A DNA stretch of 64,000 bases, from assembly GCA_023266095.1 (NCBI GenBank), contig JAHFRV010000007.1, positions 1-64,000 of the forward strand, read 5' to 3'. Shown here in pieces: positions 1-9,623 of the stretch (position 1 is its first letter; every line of letters starts with the position of its first letter). The notes below the pieces were generated by a model. It did not search any database. It worked only from the letters and a program-made list of their open reading frames with translations, and had not been told where the DNA came from. The translations under genes and the position numbers were made by a program. This stretch comes from Gammaproteobacteria bacterium. GTDB lineage: Bacteria; Pseudomonadota; Gammaproteobacteria; DRLM01.

Positions 1-106
1 AATGGGTCTTGATCTACGTTTCAGGCTTGATGCCTAAGGGTGGGCCCAAGATCGCCATTCCTCGTGATACGCTGATAGCTAATCAGCATAGCTGGAGAGA
101 TACAAG

Positions 107-136
107 GGTGGGTTAGGCCGTAGGCCGTAACCCGCC
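107..136. repeat. REP-like palindrome, GGTGGGTTA...TAACCCGCC type
   Basis: An imperfect inverted repeat with left arm GGTGGGTTAGGCC, a GTA loop, and right arm GGCCGTAACCCGCC carrying one bulged G. This layout is typical of intergenic REP-like elements that accompany RAYT transposases in gammaproteobacteria. A RAYT fossil lies at 17.6-18.1 kb. It sits downstream of sodB and no gene was seen in positions 1-263. Confidence 0.6.
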
Positions 137-191
137 AAGTTGTCGCACAGCGACTCATCAGTCAATCTTTAGGATGAGCGCCTGACGGCGC

Positions 192-228
192 GGGGTGGTG
201 GGGTACGCTGCGCTAACTTTCCCCCTAC
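192..228. repeat. Second, degenerate REP-like element
   Basis: A GGTGGGGTACGC / GCGCTAACTTTCCCCC half-palindrome resembles the 'GGGTTACGCTGCGCTAACCC' class of intergenic repeats, with mismatches in the right arm. It lies between the first REP-like element and the end of sodB. The assignment is by resemblance only. Confidence 0.4.
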
Positions 229-263
229 ATCGACTTTAGAAGAGCAATGTGAACGGTGTGCGC

Positions 264-845
264 TCAACCCAACAAACGCTGCGCCATCAAATCCCAGTCC
301 ACCAGTTTCCAGAAATTTTCCAGGTAGGCGGCGCGGGCGTTGCGGTAGTCGATGTAATAGGCGTGTTCCCACACGTCGCAGGTGAGCAGGGGTTTGTCGC
401 CGCGAACGATGGGGGTGTCGGCGTTGCTGGTGTTTTCTATCACCAAGCTGTTGTCGCTTTTTTTCACCAGCCAGGTCCAGCCGGAACCGAAGTTGCTGAG
501 TGCGGCTTGCGTGAATTGTTTTTTGAATTCTTCGACGCTGCCGAAGTATTTTTTGACCGCCATCGACACCGGGCCGATCGGTTCGGCCATCGCGCCGGGG
601 GTGAGGCAGGTCCAGTAGAAGTTGTGGTTCCACACCTGGGCGGCGTTGTTGAAGAGCGGCCCGGTGGCTTGCTTGATGATGGCCTCCAGCGTCATATTCT
701 CGAACTCGGTGCCCGCCACCAGCTTGTTGAGGTTGTCCACATAGGCGCGGTGGTGTTTGTCGTAGTGATATTCGAGCGTTTCGGCGGAGAGATAGGGTGC
801 CAGCGCGTCTTTGGTGTATGACAACGCGGGGAGTTGGAAGGCCAT
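264..845 (-). CDS. sodB: Superoxide dismutase, Fe type
   Basis: Cytosolic superoxide dismutase that converts superoxide to oxygen and hydrogen peroxide. The 193-residue length is normal for the family. The metal ligands are visible as His27 (in YHYDKHH), His74 (in VWNH), Asp157 and His161 (in DVWEH). Gln70, just before VWNH, is in the position typical of iron rather than manganese enzymes. The start ATG follows an AAGGA-like ribosome site. It is transcribed divergently from modA across an 86-bp gap that holds a 7-bp inverted repeat. It belongs functionally with the two peroxiredoxins and the catalase elsewhere in the window, though not in one operon with them. Confidence 0.96.
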   Translation of the reverse strand: MAFQLPALSYTKDALAPYLSAETLEYHYDKHHRAYVDNLNKLVAGTEFENMTLEAIIKQATGPLFNNAAQVWNHNFYWTCLTPGAMAEPIGPVSMAVKKYFGSVEEFKKQFTQAALSNFGSGWTWLVKKSDNSLVIENTSNADTPIVRGDKPLLTCDVWEHAYYIDYRNARAAYLENFWKLVDWDLMAQRLLG

Positions 846-871
846 GGAGTAATCCTTGTTATGAGAGAGGT

Positions 872-893
872 GGGACTTAATCTAACAAGTCCC
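872..893. promoter_or_regulatory. Inverted repeat in the sodB-modA divergent gap
   Basis: GGGACTT (872-878) and AAGTCCC (887-893) form a perfect 7-bp inverted repeat around an 8-base AT-rich centre between two divergent genes. It could be an operator or part of the sodB 5' leader. No regulator can be named from the sequence. Confidence 0.3.
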
Positions 894-931
894 GGGTGCG
901 GCGAAAATAACACAGGGAATGAGGGTAGTAA

Positions 932-1690
932 ATGAAGCGGGATCGCCGGCGATGGATGTGGGCGGGTTGGTTGATGCTGTGGGCGCCGGTCGGTGGGACG
1001 GCGGAGGCCTTGCTCGCGGTGGCCAGTAATTTCAACAGTGCAGCGCGAGAGCTGGCCGCGGATTTCGCGGCGGGCGGCGGCCACCGACTGCGAATCAGCA
1101 GCGCGTCGACCGGGGTGCTGTACGCGCAGATCAGCAACGGCGCGCCTTTTGATGTTTTTCTCGCGGCGAATGACAGTGAACCCGCGCGTTTGGCAAAAGA
1201 GGGGCGCGCCGTGGCGGCGCCTTTCACGTACGCGGTCGGGCGGTTGGTGGTGTGGAGCGCCGACGCGGAGTTGATTCGTGGCGACTGCGCGGAGGTATTG
1301 GCCCGGCTCGAGGTGCCGCATGTCAGCCTGGCCAACCCCCGGCTGGCGCCCTATGGCGCGGCGGCGCTGGCGGTGTTGAAGCGCCTGGGCTTGCAGGAGC
1401 GTTATGCGCCGCGGTTGGTGATGGGTGAGAATGTGGCGCAGGCCTTTCAATATATCGCGACCGGCAATGCCGCTTTCGGTTTCGTCGCGCGGGCACAACT
1501 GGTTGGTTTATCGGCGGAGCGGACGGGCAGTTACTGCGAGGTGGACCCGGCGCTGCATCCGCCGCTCCTGCAACAGGCGGTGTTGCTCAAACATGGTGCC
1601 GGCAATCCGGCGGCCGAAGGGTTCGTGAAGTATTTACGCGGGCCGCGCGCCGCCGAGATTATCCGGCGCGCGGGTTACGGCCTGCCTTGA
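932..1690 (+). CDS. modA: Molybdate ABC transporter periplasmic binding protein
   Basis: Periplasmic molybdate (or tungstate) binding protein of 252 residues. An N-terminal signal peptide (RRRWMWAGWLMLWAPVGGTAEA) precedes the mature start LLAVASNF, the ModA hallmark. Further ModA motifs are SSASTGVLYAQI, PFDVFLAAND and the C-terminal PAAEGFVKYLRGPRA segment. A GAGGG ribosome site lies 7 bases before the ATG. No modB or modC follows, since the next gene is on the opposite strand, so membrane and ATPase partners must be encoded elsewhere. moeA at 35 kb is another molybdenum-related gene but is not linked. Confidence 0.9.
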   Translation: MKRDRRRWMWAGWLMLWAPVGGTAEALLAVASNFNSAARELAADFAAGGGHRLRISSASTGVLYAQISNGAPFDVFLAANDSEPARLAKEGRAVAAPFTYAVGRLVVWSADAELIRGDCAEVLARLEVPHVSLANPRLAPYGAAALAVLKRLGLQERYAPRLVMGENVAQAFQYIATGNAAFGFVARAQLVGLSAERTGSYCEVDPALHPPLLQQAVLLKHGAGNPAAEGFVKYLRGPRAAEIIRRAGYGLP

Positions 1691-1697
1691 ATTCGCT

Positions 1698-2177
1698 TCA
1701 ACACCCCGCGTCGCGGGGGTGGGATGACCAATCCCGCGAGCGGGAGAGTTGTTGCGCGGTCATGTCCCGTTCCAAGGCGTCACGGTAGGCTAGAGCTAAA
1801 CGATGGCCTTGGGCGGCGGCCAGGCTGTACCAGAGGTGGGCATAGTCGGGATAGGCGGGCATGGTCATCGGGCGGTTTTTGGTGGCGCGGAAACCGTATA
1901 ACTGGCCGAGCTGGAATTGCGCGCCGGCGTGCCCGTTCAGCGCAGCCTTGCAGAACCAGGTCCGGGCGACGGTTTCGGTGTGGCCGGGGCCGTAGCCGCA
2001 ACAATAAGTGAGACCCAGTTGATATTGGGCTTCGCTGTCACCCTGTTCGGCCTGCTGCTGCAAGTCGGCGCGTTTGAGCTGTTCGACGTCGAACTGAACG
2101 CTTTTGCCGCCGCCGAAGTAGGAACAGCCGCCGAGGAGTACGCCGATCAACAGCAGTAAGAGGGTCCGCGCAGGCAT
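1698..2177 (-). CDS. Sel1-repeat lipoprotein
   Basis: A predicted lipoprotein of about 159 residues. The signal peptide [18 protein letters not shown] ends in a lipobox (LGGC), so it should be lipidated. The mature part carries two Sel1-like (TPR-related) repeats, around [20 protein letters not shown] and [15 protein letters not shown] chose the inner ATG because an upstream in-frame ATG adds eight polar residues ahead of the signal peptide. A GC-rich hairpin spans its stop codon and the modA end. Such proteins usually act as scaffolds; the exact role is unknown. Confidence 0.75.
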   Translation of the reverse strand: MPARTLLLLLIGVLLGGCSYFGGGKSVQFDVEQLKRADLQQQAEQGDSEAQYQLGLTYCCGYGPGHTETVARTWFCKAALNGHAGAQFQLGQLYGFRATKNRPMTMPAYPDYAHLWYSLAAAQGHRLALAYRDALERDMTAQQLSRSRDWSSHPRDAGC

Positions 2178-2308
2178 GGTTGATCTCCCGTGGTTATGCG
2201 TCACAGCCTAGCATAGCCGAACCCGCTTTCGGTAATGCCGCGAGGCGCTTAAGATACACCCTCGCCGAACCGGGGCCCACCGCCCTCATTGCATGCCGGG
2301 AGACGATC

Positions 2309-3325
2309 ATCAGTTACGCGCTATTACGCCCCCTCCTGTTCCGGCTCGACGCCGAGACCGCTCACCATTGGACCTTGGCCGCGCTGAAGAACGCCCATCG
2401 CCTTCACCTGCTCGGGGCGGGCGGTGTGCCGGCCTCGCCGCGGCGGGTAATGGGTCTGGATTTCCCCAATCCGGTGGGGCTGGCGGCCGGGCTGGATAAA
2501 AACGGCGATTACATCGACGCGCTGGCCGCGCTGGGTTTCGGTTTCATCGAGGTCGGCACGGTCACCCCCCGTCCCCAGCCGGGCAATCCGCGGCCGCGGC
2601 TGTTCCGCCTGCCCGAGGCGCGGGCCATCATCAATCGCATGGGTTTCAACAATCGCGGCGTCGATTATTTGCTCACCAAGGTGCAGCAGGCCCGTTACCG
2701 CGGCGTGCTGGGCATCAACATCGGCAAGAATGCCGACACACCGGTGGAGCACGCGGTGGACGATTACCTCATCGGCCTGCGCAAGGTGTATGCGGCGGCC
2801 AGTTATGTGACGGTGAATATTTCTTCGCCCAACACGCCCAATCTGCGCAGTCTGCAGGAGGGCGCCGCCCTCACCGATTTGTTGTCGCGCTTGAAGCGCG
2901 AGCAACAAGTGCTGGCCGAGCAGCACCAGAAATACGTACCGGTTGCCGTGAAGATCGCCCCCGACCTCAGCGCCGAGGCGGTGGCGGAGATGGCCGCGGT
3001 GATCCGCGAGTCGGGCATTGACGCGGTGATCGCCACCAACACCACTTTGGCACGGGAGGCGGTGGCGCAGCTGCCCCACGGCGGTGAAGCCGGCGGTTTG
3101 AGCGGCGCGCCGCTCACCCGCCGCGCCACCGAAGTGGTGAGCCAGTTGCACAGTGTATTGGGGGACACGGTACCCATCATCGCGGCAGGCGGTATTATGG
3201 ACGGTGACGACGCACTGGCCAAACGGCGGGCCGGCGCATCGCTGGTGCAGGTTTACAGCGGCCTGATTTATCGCGGCCCGGCCTTGGTGCGCGAAGTGGC
3301 CGCCACCTTGGCCCAGGCGTCATGA
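2309..3325 (+). CDS. pyrD: Dihydroorotate dehydrogenase (quinone), class 2; start codon atypical
   Basis: Membrane-associated FMN enzyme that oxidises dihydroorotate to orotate with quinone in pyrimidine synthesis. Class 2 signatures are clear: an N-terminal membrane helix ([17 protein letters not shown]), [58 protein letters not shown] and [10 protein letters not shown]. By comparison with E. coli PyrD the first residue should fall at the ATC at 2309, six bases after a GGGAG ribosome site (2298-2302). No ATG, GTG or TTG exists in frame near there. The only in-frame ATG upstream (2180) adds about 43 unlike residues and starts two bases from the divergent lipoprotein gene. An ATC or ATT start, or a local sequence error, is possible. 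Confidence 0.93.
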   Translation: MSYALLRPLLFRLDAETAHHWTLAALKNAHRLHLLGAGGVPASPRRVMGLDFPNPVGLAAGLDKNGDYIDALAALGFGFIEVGTVTPRPQPGNPRPRLFRLPEARAIINRMGFNNRGVDYLLTKVQQARYRGVLGINIGKNADTPVEHAVDDYLIGLRKVYAAASYVTVNISSPNTPNLRSLQEGAALTDLLSRLKREQQVLAEQHQKYVPVAVKIAPDLSAEAVAEMAAVIRESGIDAVIATNTTLAREAVAQLPHGGEAGGLSGAPLTRRATEVVSQLHSVLGDTVPIIAAGGIMDGDDALAKRRAGASLVQVYSGLIYRGPALVREVAATLAQAS

Positions 3326-3401
3326 GCGGGCCGGACCGGACGGGTTTCAGTTACGGACGTCGTGTAACGGGACCAACGTAAGCTATTTAAAATCAAAGAT
3401 A

Positions 3402-3842
3402 ATGGAGAAAGTGGTGAAAAAAACATCCTGGTTTGGGCAAAAAGGCCGGCGCAGCGTCGATAAGGTCAAGGACTTCGGTACCTTGATCGGCGCGGATTCC
3501 AGCTTCAGCGGTGTGCTGCGCGGCAAGGACAATTACGCGGTATACGGCGCGGTGGAAGGCGACTGCGAGCTGGAGGGGGCCGTGATGCTCGGCCCCAGCG
3601 GACGCTGGAAGGGCAATATCAGCGCCGCCGTGGTGTTTATCGGCGGAGAGGTGGAAGGCAATGTCACCGCGTTGGAAAAACTGGAGATCGCCCCCGGCGC
3701 ACGGGTGCGCGGCAATTTGAGCAGCGTATCGATCGCCATCGCCGACGGTGCGGTGTTCGAGGGCGAAGTGAAGATGTCCAAGCCCGAGCAGGTCACTCAT
3801 TTCGCCGAGCGGCGCGGCAGCGGTGAACCCGCTGGCGAGTGA
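3402..3842 (+). CDS. Bactofilin family polymer-forming protein
   Basis: A 146-residue bactofilin (DUF583/polymer-forming cytoskeletal). The core, roughly residues 26-130, is a right-handed beta helix with regularly spaced glycine and hydrophobic steps, seen as TLIGADSSFSGVLRG, GAVEGDCELEG, VFIGGEVEGNV and GARVRGNL. Short charged tails flank it, as is usual. Bactofilins self-assemble without nucleotides at the membrane and support cell shape, stalks or polysaccharide machinery. ATG 3402 has a poor ribosome site. GTG 3414, six bases after GGAG, is a good alternative and would remove four residues. No M23 peptidase partner is adjacent. Confidence 0.85.
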   Translation: MEKVVKKTSWFGQKGRRSVDKVKDFGTLIGADSSFSGVLRGKDNYAVYGAVEGDCELEGAVMLGPSGRWKGNISAAVVFIGGEVEGNVTALEKLEIAPGARVRGNLSSVSIAIADGAVFEGEVKMSKPEQVTHFAERRGSGEPAGE

Positions 3843-3868
3843 GATTCCAACAGCCCCCGCGGACGGGA

Positions 3869-4225
3869 TCAGTCGTTATTGAGACCCAGACGGGTATTTA
3901 GGCCCTGCTGTTCCGCGCAACGGTAAAACACCCCCACCGCATAGTCATGAGGATTGCCGTTCCACAAATAGGCGCCCCAAATGACTTTTAGCAAATAGGT
4001 GGAATACTGTTCATGCAGCACCGCGGCGAGCGGGTTTTTCGAGGCCAGTTCCAGCGCGTCCTCCGCCGGCACGCCCAATCTCGAATTGATAACGGAATCA
4101 AACCCCACCATGGCATGTCCATAGCAGAGTTGCGCGTCCAGATCGCGCGGCAGGCCATCGAAGGCGGGTGCCGTCGGGCTGATCACGGCAAGAACGCAAA
4201 TCAGTGATAACATCAGGTATTTCAT
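3869..4225 (-). CDS. Small exported protein, unknown function
   Basis: A 118-residue protein with a clear signal peptide (MKYLMLSLICVLAVISPTAPAF) and a short mature part rich in aromatic residues. It has cysteines in AQLCYGHAM and VFYRCAEQQ that could form a disulfide. It is not recognised as a member of a named family. It lies convergent with the bactofilin gene and alone on its strand. The 187 bases upstream hold no other gene. Confidence 0.6.
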   Translation of the reverse strand: MKYLMLSLICVLAVISPTAPAFDGLPRDLDAQLCYGHAMVGFDSVINSRLGVPAEDALELASKNPLAAVLHEQYSTYLLKVIWGAYLWNGNPHDYAVGVFYRCAEQQGLNTRLGLNND

Positions 4226-4463
4226 GGCTGAGCCCTCCGCCGCACGGAACGGGGTACAGACCGGGCGACTGCGAGTAAAAAGGGAGGCTGGGATATCCAG
4301 TCTCTTAATTTGGATAGCGGCCGCGGCGGGGAAGGTTTAATGAAAGAATGGCGGGGGTGACACGCCGGAATGGACTGAAAATCGTTGCGCGCCGCGTAAC
4401 TCTCTAAAGATAATGTTCCACATCCCCCAATGTGAATGTGCAGTACGAGACCTTCTAATTAAT

Positions 4464-6290
4464 ATGACTGACGAGCTACCTATTCGGTTTCAAATTTGTC
4501 CCGTCCAGCCGGGCGCTCATCTTTTTGAAGTGACCTGCGAGATCGCCGACCCCAATCCGGCGGGGCAAATTTTTTCCCTGCCGGCATGGATACCTGGCAG
4601 CTATATGCTGCGCGAGTTCGCGAAGAGCGTGGTGCAAGTCTGGGCCAGCGCCGGTGGCGAACCGGTAGCGTTACGCAAGCTCGACAAAAGCACTTGGCAG
4701 TGCGCCCCCTGCGATGGGCCGCTCAACGTGCGTTATCAAGTCTATGCCTGGGATTTGTCGGTGCGCGGTGCCTACCTGGACACCACCCATGGCTATTTCA
4801 ACGGCACCAGCGTGTTCATCAAGGTGGCGGGTCGGGAGCGGCGGCGCCACCTTGTCGATATCCGGCCGCCCGCGGGCGAGGCCTATTGGGATTGGCGGGT
4901 GGCCACCGCCTTGTCGCGCGAGAGCGCCCACCCCTACGGCTTCGGCCGTTATCAAGCCGCCGATTACGAGGAACTGATCGACCATCCCGTCGAGATGGGT
5001 GCGTTTACCCTCGCCACTTTTTATGCCTGCGGTTATCCCCACGATGTGGTGATCAGCGGCCGTCACCGCGCCGACCTGGACCGCCTCTGCCAAGACCTCA
5101 CCGCGATCTGCGAGTACCAGATCCGCTTTTTCGGCGAGGCGCCGCCCATGGAGCGTTACGTGTTTATGATCACCGTGGTGGGCAACGGCTACGGCGGTCT
5201 GGAACACCGTGCCTCGTGCAGTCTGTTATGCAGTCGCGACGATTTACCGCGCGCCGGCCAGCGCGACATCAGCGAAAAATACCGTACTTTCCTCGGCCTG
5301 TGCAGTCACGAGTACTTCCACACCTGGCACGTCAAACGCATCAAGCCCGCGGTGTTCGCCGCGTCGGATCTGGCAGTGGAAAACTACACTCGCCAGCTGT
5401 GGGCTTTCGAAGGTATCACCAGTTATTACCAGAGCCTCGCCCTCTTGCGTTGCGGCCTGATTACGCCCGAGGAGTTTCTCGAATCGCTGGCGCAGATGGC
5501 GACCCGGGTGTGGCGGGCCGCCGGCCGTTTCAAGCAGACCTTGGAAGAGTCCAGCTTTGATGCCTGGATCAAACTCTATAAACAAGATGACAACGCGCCC
5601 AACGCACTCATTAGCTATTACACCAAAGGCGCACTGGTGGCCTTGGCCCTGGATCTGTTGATCCGCCGCGACACCCGTAACGCCCGCAGCCTCGATGATG
5701 TGATGCGGGCTTTGTGGAAACGTTATGGCGAGACGGGTGTCGGCGTGCCGGAAGACGGCGTGGAGCGCCTCGCGGAAGAAATATCCGGACTGGATTTACG
5801 TGACTTTTTCGAACGGGCGCTGCGCAGCACCGAAGAATTGCCGCTGGCGGACTTGCTGGCCCAGTTCGGCGTGAAGATGGAGGTGCGCCCGGCAGAGTCC
5901 GTGGCCGATGTCGGCGGCCGCGTCGCCAAGGCCTCGGTCGATGAGTTGGCCCGCCGCGCGGTGTTGGGCGTGCGGCTGATCGAGAACGGCGGTGAGGCGA
6001 AACTGCAATACGTCTATGACGGCAGTGCCGCGCAACGGGCCGGTCTGTCGCCGGGCGATGTGTTGGTGGCGGTGGACGGCCTGCGGGTGACGCGCGCCAA
6101 CTTGGAATCCTTGCTCACGGCTTATACGCCCGGCGAAATCGTGAACATACACGCCTTCCGCCGCGATGAACTCATGACTTTCAACGTCACCTTGCGTGCC
6201 GCGCCCGCCGATACCTGCGTATTCAGCTTGCTGGAAAACGCCGACGGCGCGGTGCGCGCGCAACGCGCGTCATGGCTGGGCGCGACGTAA
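4464..6290 (+). CDS. M61 family metallopeptidase with PDZ domain
   Basis: A peptidase of about 608 residues in the glycyl aminopeptidase family (M61). The N-terminal beta domain (from PIRFQICPVQPGAHLFEV) precedes the zinc site H282-E-Y-F-H286, followed by TWHVKRIKP. The downstream glutamate ligand is in LWAFEGITSYY. A PDZ domain occupies roughly residues 490-590 (VYDGSAAQRAGLSPGDVLVAVDGL). There is no signal peptide, suggesting a cytoplasmic enzyme. I prefer ATG 4464 because the family usually begins near PIRFQI; ATG 4413 is also in frame. Substrates are unknown; family members prefer N-terminal glycine or alanine. Confidence 0.88.
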   Translation: MTDELPIRFQICPVQPGAHLFEVTCEIADPNPAGQIFSLPAWIPGSYMLREFAKSVVQVWASAGGEPVALRKLDKSTWQCAPCDGPLNVRYQVYAWDLSVRGAYLDTTHGYFNGTSVFIKVAGRERRRHLVDIRPPAGEAYWDWRVATALSRESAHPYGFGRYQAADYEELIDHPVEMGAFTLATFYACGYPHDVVISGRHRADLDRLCQDLTAICEYQIRFFGEAPPMERYVFMITVVGNGYGGLEHRASCSLLCSRDDLPRAGQRDISEKYRTFLGLCSHEYFHTWHVKRIKPAVFAASDLAVENYTRQLWAFEGITSYYQSLALLRCGLITPEEFLESLAQMATRVWRAAGRFKQTLEESSFDAWIKLYKQDDNAPNALISYYTKGALVALALDLLIRRDTRNARSLDDVMRALWKRYGETGVGVPEDGVERLAEEISGLDLRDFFERALRSTEELPLADLLAQFGVKMEVRPAESVADVGGRVAKASVDELARRAVLGVRLIENGGEAKLQYVYDGSAAQRAGLSPGDVLVAVDGLRVTRANLESLLTAYTPGEIVNIHAFRRDELMTFNVTLRAAPADTCVFSLLENADGAVRAQRASWLGAT

Positions 6291-6395
6291 TTTACCGCGG
6301 GGTGCGCGGGCTTGCATCCCGGCGGCAAACTGCGTAGTTTAACGGGCCTTGGAATGAGTTTAAGCCTTTTTCAGTTAAAAATTAGGGGATATCGC

Positions 6396-6995
6396 ATGTC
6401 AGTACTTGTTACCAAACCGGCGCCGGATTTCGTGGCGCAAGCCGTCATGGGCGACGGCAGCATCAAGGCCGATTTCAAATTGTCCGATCTGCGCGGCAAA
6501 TACGTCGTGCTGTTTTTCTGGCCGTTGGATTTCACTTTCGTTTGCCCCACCGAGATCATCGCCCACGACAAACGCGCCGCGAAATTCCGCGAACGCGGCG
6601 TGGAGCTGGTCGGTGTGTCCATCGATTCGCAGTTCACCCATGCCGCCTGGCGCAATACGCCGGTGGACAAAGGAGGCATCGGCCCGGTGAGTTTCCCGAT
6701 GGTGGCCGACGTCAAACACGAAATCACCCGCGCCTACGGCGTCGAACATCCCGATGGCGTGGCTCTGCGCGGTTCGTTCCTCATCGACCGCAATGGCATC
6801 GTGCAGCACCAAGTAGTGAACAATTTGCCGCTCGGCCGCGAAGTGGACGAGATGCTGCGCCTGGTCGACGCGCTGCAATTCGTCGAAGCACACGGCGAGG
6901 TTTGTCCGGCTGGCTGGCAAAAGGGTGACGCAGCGATGAAGCCCGACGCCAAAGGTGTTGCCGACTACTTGGCCAAACACGCCAAGGAACTGTAA
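6396..6995 (+). CDS. Typical 2-Cys peroxiredoxin (AhpC/Prx1 class)
   Basis: A 199-residue thiol peroxidase that reduces hydrogen peroxide and organic hydroperoxides. The peroxidatic cysteine is Cys50 in DFTFVCPTE. The resolving cysteine is Cys170 in HGEVCPAGW, as expected for the typical 2-Cys class. A C-terminal YLAKHAKEL tail follows the normal YF-motif region. The start ATG has a GGGG-A ribosome site 7 bases upstream. A strong terminator follows the gene. The catalase gene downstream is on the same strand but separated by about 370 bases. Confidence 0.93.
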   Translation: MSVLVTKPAPDFVAQAVMGDGSIKADFKLSDLRGKYVVLFFWPLDFTFVCPTEIIAHDKRAAKFRERGVELVGVSIDSQFTHAAWRNTPVDKGGIGPVSFPMVADVKHEITRAYGVEHPDGVALRGSFLIDRNGIVQHQVVNNLPLGREVDEMLRLVDALQFVEAHGEVCPAGWQKGDAAMKPDAKGVADYLAKHAKEL

Positions 6996-7047
6996 CCGCT
7001 GCGCGCTTGATCGCGTGATTTTGTAAATTTTATAATGTCGATTTCCG

Positions 7048-7075
7048 CGCCCATCCCCGGATGGGCGTTTTATTT
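7048..7075 (+). terminator. Rho-independent terminator after the peroxiredoxin gene
   Basis: CGCCCATC (7048-7055) and GATGGGCG (7060-7067) form a perfect 8-bp stem with a 4-base loop, followed by TTTTATTTT. The rest of the gap to the catalase start, 7076-7368, holds no gene. It includes a paired ATCGAT element near 7103-7120 with no assigned function. Confidence 0.85.
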
Positions 7076-7368
7076 TGAAAACGTATAATCTATCCTCTAC
7101 AATCGATGACGATATCGATTTAAATTCCAAACCGTAGTTAATGCCCACGCTTCCTTTGGAAGTCCTGAAAGTTCTGCAAGTGCTCATTCTTAAGTTTTAA
7201 ACGCCGGTCCAGTTTTTGGTTGCACAGACGCTGTGTATTGACTGCGATTAATCCAGTGTTCTCTTGGTAATTTCTAGTTCCAATGGCCAAGCTCAACGGC
7301 TACGCCTGCCCCCTTAATGAATGCGAATAGCGCATTTATCCTCCGCCATCAATCGAAAGGACGCCTCG

Positions 7369-9573
7369 ATGAGTATCGCAAAACCCAAAAAGCCGAAAAA
7401 CAAACACGCTCAGCAACCAAGCACTGTGAAGGTGGATCAGCTGGTGAAAGACACCACGGATGCCACCGGCGCCTATCTCACCACTAATCAAGGCTTACGT
7501 ATCAACGATAATCAGAATTCGCTGAAAGCCGGCGAGCGCGGTCCGACCCTGCTGGAAGATTTCATCTTCCGCGAAAAAATCACGCACTTCGATCACGAGC
7601 GCATTCCCGAGCGTATCGTGCATGCGCGCGGCGCCGCGGCGCATGGTTATTTCCAGGTCTATCACTCGATGGCGCAATACACCAAGGCCAAATTTCTACA
7701 GGACCCCACGCAAAAGACGCCCGTGTTCGTGCGCTTTTCCACCGTCGCTGGATCGCGCGGTTCCACCGATCTTGCCCGTGACGTGCGCGGTTTCGCTGTC
7801 AAATTCTACACCGAAGAGGGCAACTATGATGTAGTCGGCAACAATATCCCGGTATTTTTCATCCAGGACGCAATGAAATTTCCCGATCTCGTACACGCTG
7901 TTAAACCAGAGCCTCACAATGAAATTCCGCAGGCGGCGTCGGCCCACGACACCTTCTGGGATTTTATTTCTTTGATGCCGGAAGCCATGCACATGATCAT
8001 GTGGGTGATGTCGGATCGTGCGATCCCTCGTAGCTACCGTATGATGGAAGGCTTCGGCGTACACACCTTCCGCTTCATCAATGACAAAGGTCAGGCGCGC
8101 TTCGTTAAATTTCACTGGAAGCCGCTGCTCGGGACGCACTCGGTGTTATGGGATGAAGCGATCAAGATATCCGGCAACGATCCCGACTTTCACCGTCGCG
8201 ATTTGTGGGAGGCAATCGAAAACGGCGATTATCCCGAATTCGAATTCGGCGTGCAGATCATTGAGGAAAAGGACGAGCACAAATTCGGCTTCGACCTGCT
8301 TGATCCCACCAAGCTCATCCCTGAGGAGATGGTGCCGGTGCAGCGCATCGGCAAGCTGATTCTCAATCGTAATCCCGACAATTTTTTCGCCGAGACCGAG
8401 CAGGTGGCCTTCCATCCCGGCCACATCGTGCCCGGCATCGATTTCACCAATGACCCACTGCTGCAGGGTCGGCTATTTTCCTATCTCGATACGCAGTTGA
8501 AACGGCTGGGCAGCCCAAATTTTCATGAGATACCAATCAACCGTCCGATCGCTCCCGTGCACAACAATCAACGCGATGCGCATATGCGGCAAACCATCAA
8601 CAAAGGCCGCGTCGCTTACGAGCCGAATACCTTGGCCGGCGGCTGTCCGTTTCAGGCAACGAGGGGCGAGGGCGGTTTTGCGAGCCACGCCGAGCGCATC
8701 GACGCCACCAAGGTGCGCGCGCGTAGCGAAAGTTTCTTTGACCACTTCAGCCAGGCGACACTGTTTTTCAACAGCCAGTCCGCCGCGGAGCAGGACCACA
8801 TCGTCAATGCACTGCGTTTTGAATTGGGCAAAGTGGAAACGCCGGCGATCCGCGAACGCATGGTTTATATGCTGGCGCAAGTCGATAAAAGTTTGGCAAA
8901 CCGAGTAGCGGAGGGTTTGGGTATCAGCGTGCCTGCCGGTATCGAGAGAGATCTCAATCAAAGTATACCGGCAGACGGCGACCCCAAAAAATTTCAGCCC
9001 AAGCGGGTTGGCAAAAACCTCGGTGCGTCACCGGCGCTCAGCATGGCCAACACGACCATGAACAGCATCAAGACTCGCAAGGTGGCGGTGCTGGTGGCGG
9101 ACGGTTTCGACGCCGCGCCGCTGGCCACCGTCAAACAGGCGTTAATGAACGCCGGCGCCCAAGTCAAATTGATTGCGCCGCGGCTCGGCCAGTTGCAAGG
9201 CAATAACGGCGAACAAGTGAAAATCGATTTCAGTTTTCTCACCTGCTCATCGGTGTTGTTCGATGCGGTGTATGTGCCGGGCGGCGAAGCCAGCATCGAA
9301 ACGCTGCAGGGCGTACCCAAAGCGCTGCATTTTATAAATGAGGCGTTCAAACATTGCAAAGCGATTGCGGTCACCGGCGCGGCGGTGGATTTATTGCAGG
9401 CGACTTATCTCGCCGACAAAGTTAACCATGCGAGTGGCAAAGGCGTGATAGTGGATGAGGGTGTCGTCATCAGTCGCGATGCGGCGCCGGCCAAAGTCAT
9501 CGCGGAATTCATCAAGGCCATTGCCCAGCATCGCCATTGGAGTCGTGAGCGGGACGACCACGTGCCGGCTTGA
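7369..9573 (+). CDS. katE: Large-subunit catalase HPII (KatE type)
   Basis: A monofunctional haem catalase of about 734 residues. The N-terminal catalase core shows the catalytic His segment ([18 protein letters not shown]), [29 protein letters not shown], and the haem-ligand Tyr in [16 protein letters not shown]-terminal flavodoxin/DJ-1-like domain ([21 protein letters not shown] to the end) is typical of the large-subunit HPII clade. The start ATG follows AAAGGA with 8-base spacing. An in-frame ATG 48 bases earlier has no ribosome site. It detoxifies hydrogen peroxide in the cytoplasm and complements sodB and the two peroxiredoxins. Confidence 0.95.
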   Translation: MSIAKPKKPKNKHAQQPSTVKVDQLVKDTTDATGAYLTTNQGLRINDNQNSLKAGERGPTLLEDFIFREKITHFDHERIPERIVHARGAAAHGYFQVYHSMAQYTKAKFLQDPTQKTPVFVRFSTVAGSRGSTDLARDVRGFAVKFYTEEGNYDVVGNNIPVFFIQDAMKFPDLVHAVKPEPHNEIPQAASAHDTFWDFISLMPEAMHMIMWVMSDRAIPRSYRMMEGFGVHTFRFINDKGQARFVKFHWKPLLGTHSVLWDEAIKISGNDPDFHRRDLWEAIENGDYPEFEFGVQIIEEKDEHKFGFDLLDPTKLIPEEMVPVQRIGKLILNRNPDNFFAETEQVAFHPGHIVPGIDFTNDPLLQGRLFSYLDTQLKRLGSPNFHEIPINRPIAPVHNNQRDAHMRQTINKGRVAYEPNTLAGGCPFQATRGEGGFASHAERIDATKVRARSESFFDHFSQATLFFNSQSAAEQDHIVNALRFELGKVETPAIRERMVYMLAQVDKSLANRVAEGLGISVPAGIERDLNQSIPADGDPKKFQPKRVGKNLGASPALSMANTTMNSIKTRKVAVLVADGFDAAPLATVKQALMNAGAQVKLIAPRLGQLQGNNGEQVKIDFSFLTCSSVLFDAVYVPGGEASIETLQGVPKALHFINEAFKHCKAIAVTGAAVDLLQATYLADKVNHASGKGVIVDEGVVISRDAAPAKVIAEFIKAIAQHRHWSRERDDHVPA

Positions 9574-9595
9574 CGTGATGCAATGAATTACGTAA

Positions 9596-9623
9596 GCCGC
9601 CGGTTAAATCGCTGACCGGCGGC
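9596..9623. terminator. Hairpin between convergent katE and batD
   Basis: GCCGCCGGT (9596-9604) and ACCGGCGGC (9615-9623) form a perfect 9-bp stem that overlaps the batD stop codon. There is no strong T-run on either side, so it may be a bidirectional pause or a Rho-aided terminator. Confidence 0.45.
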
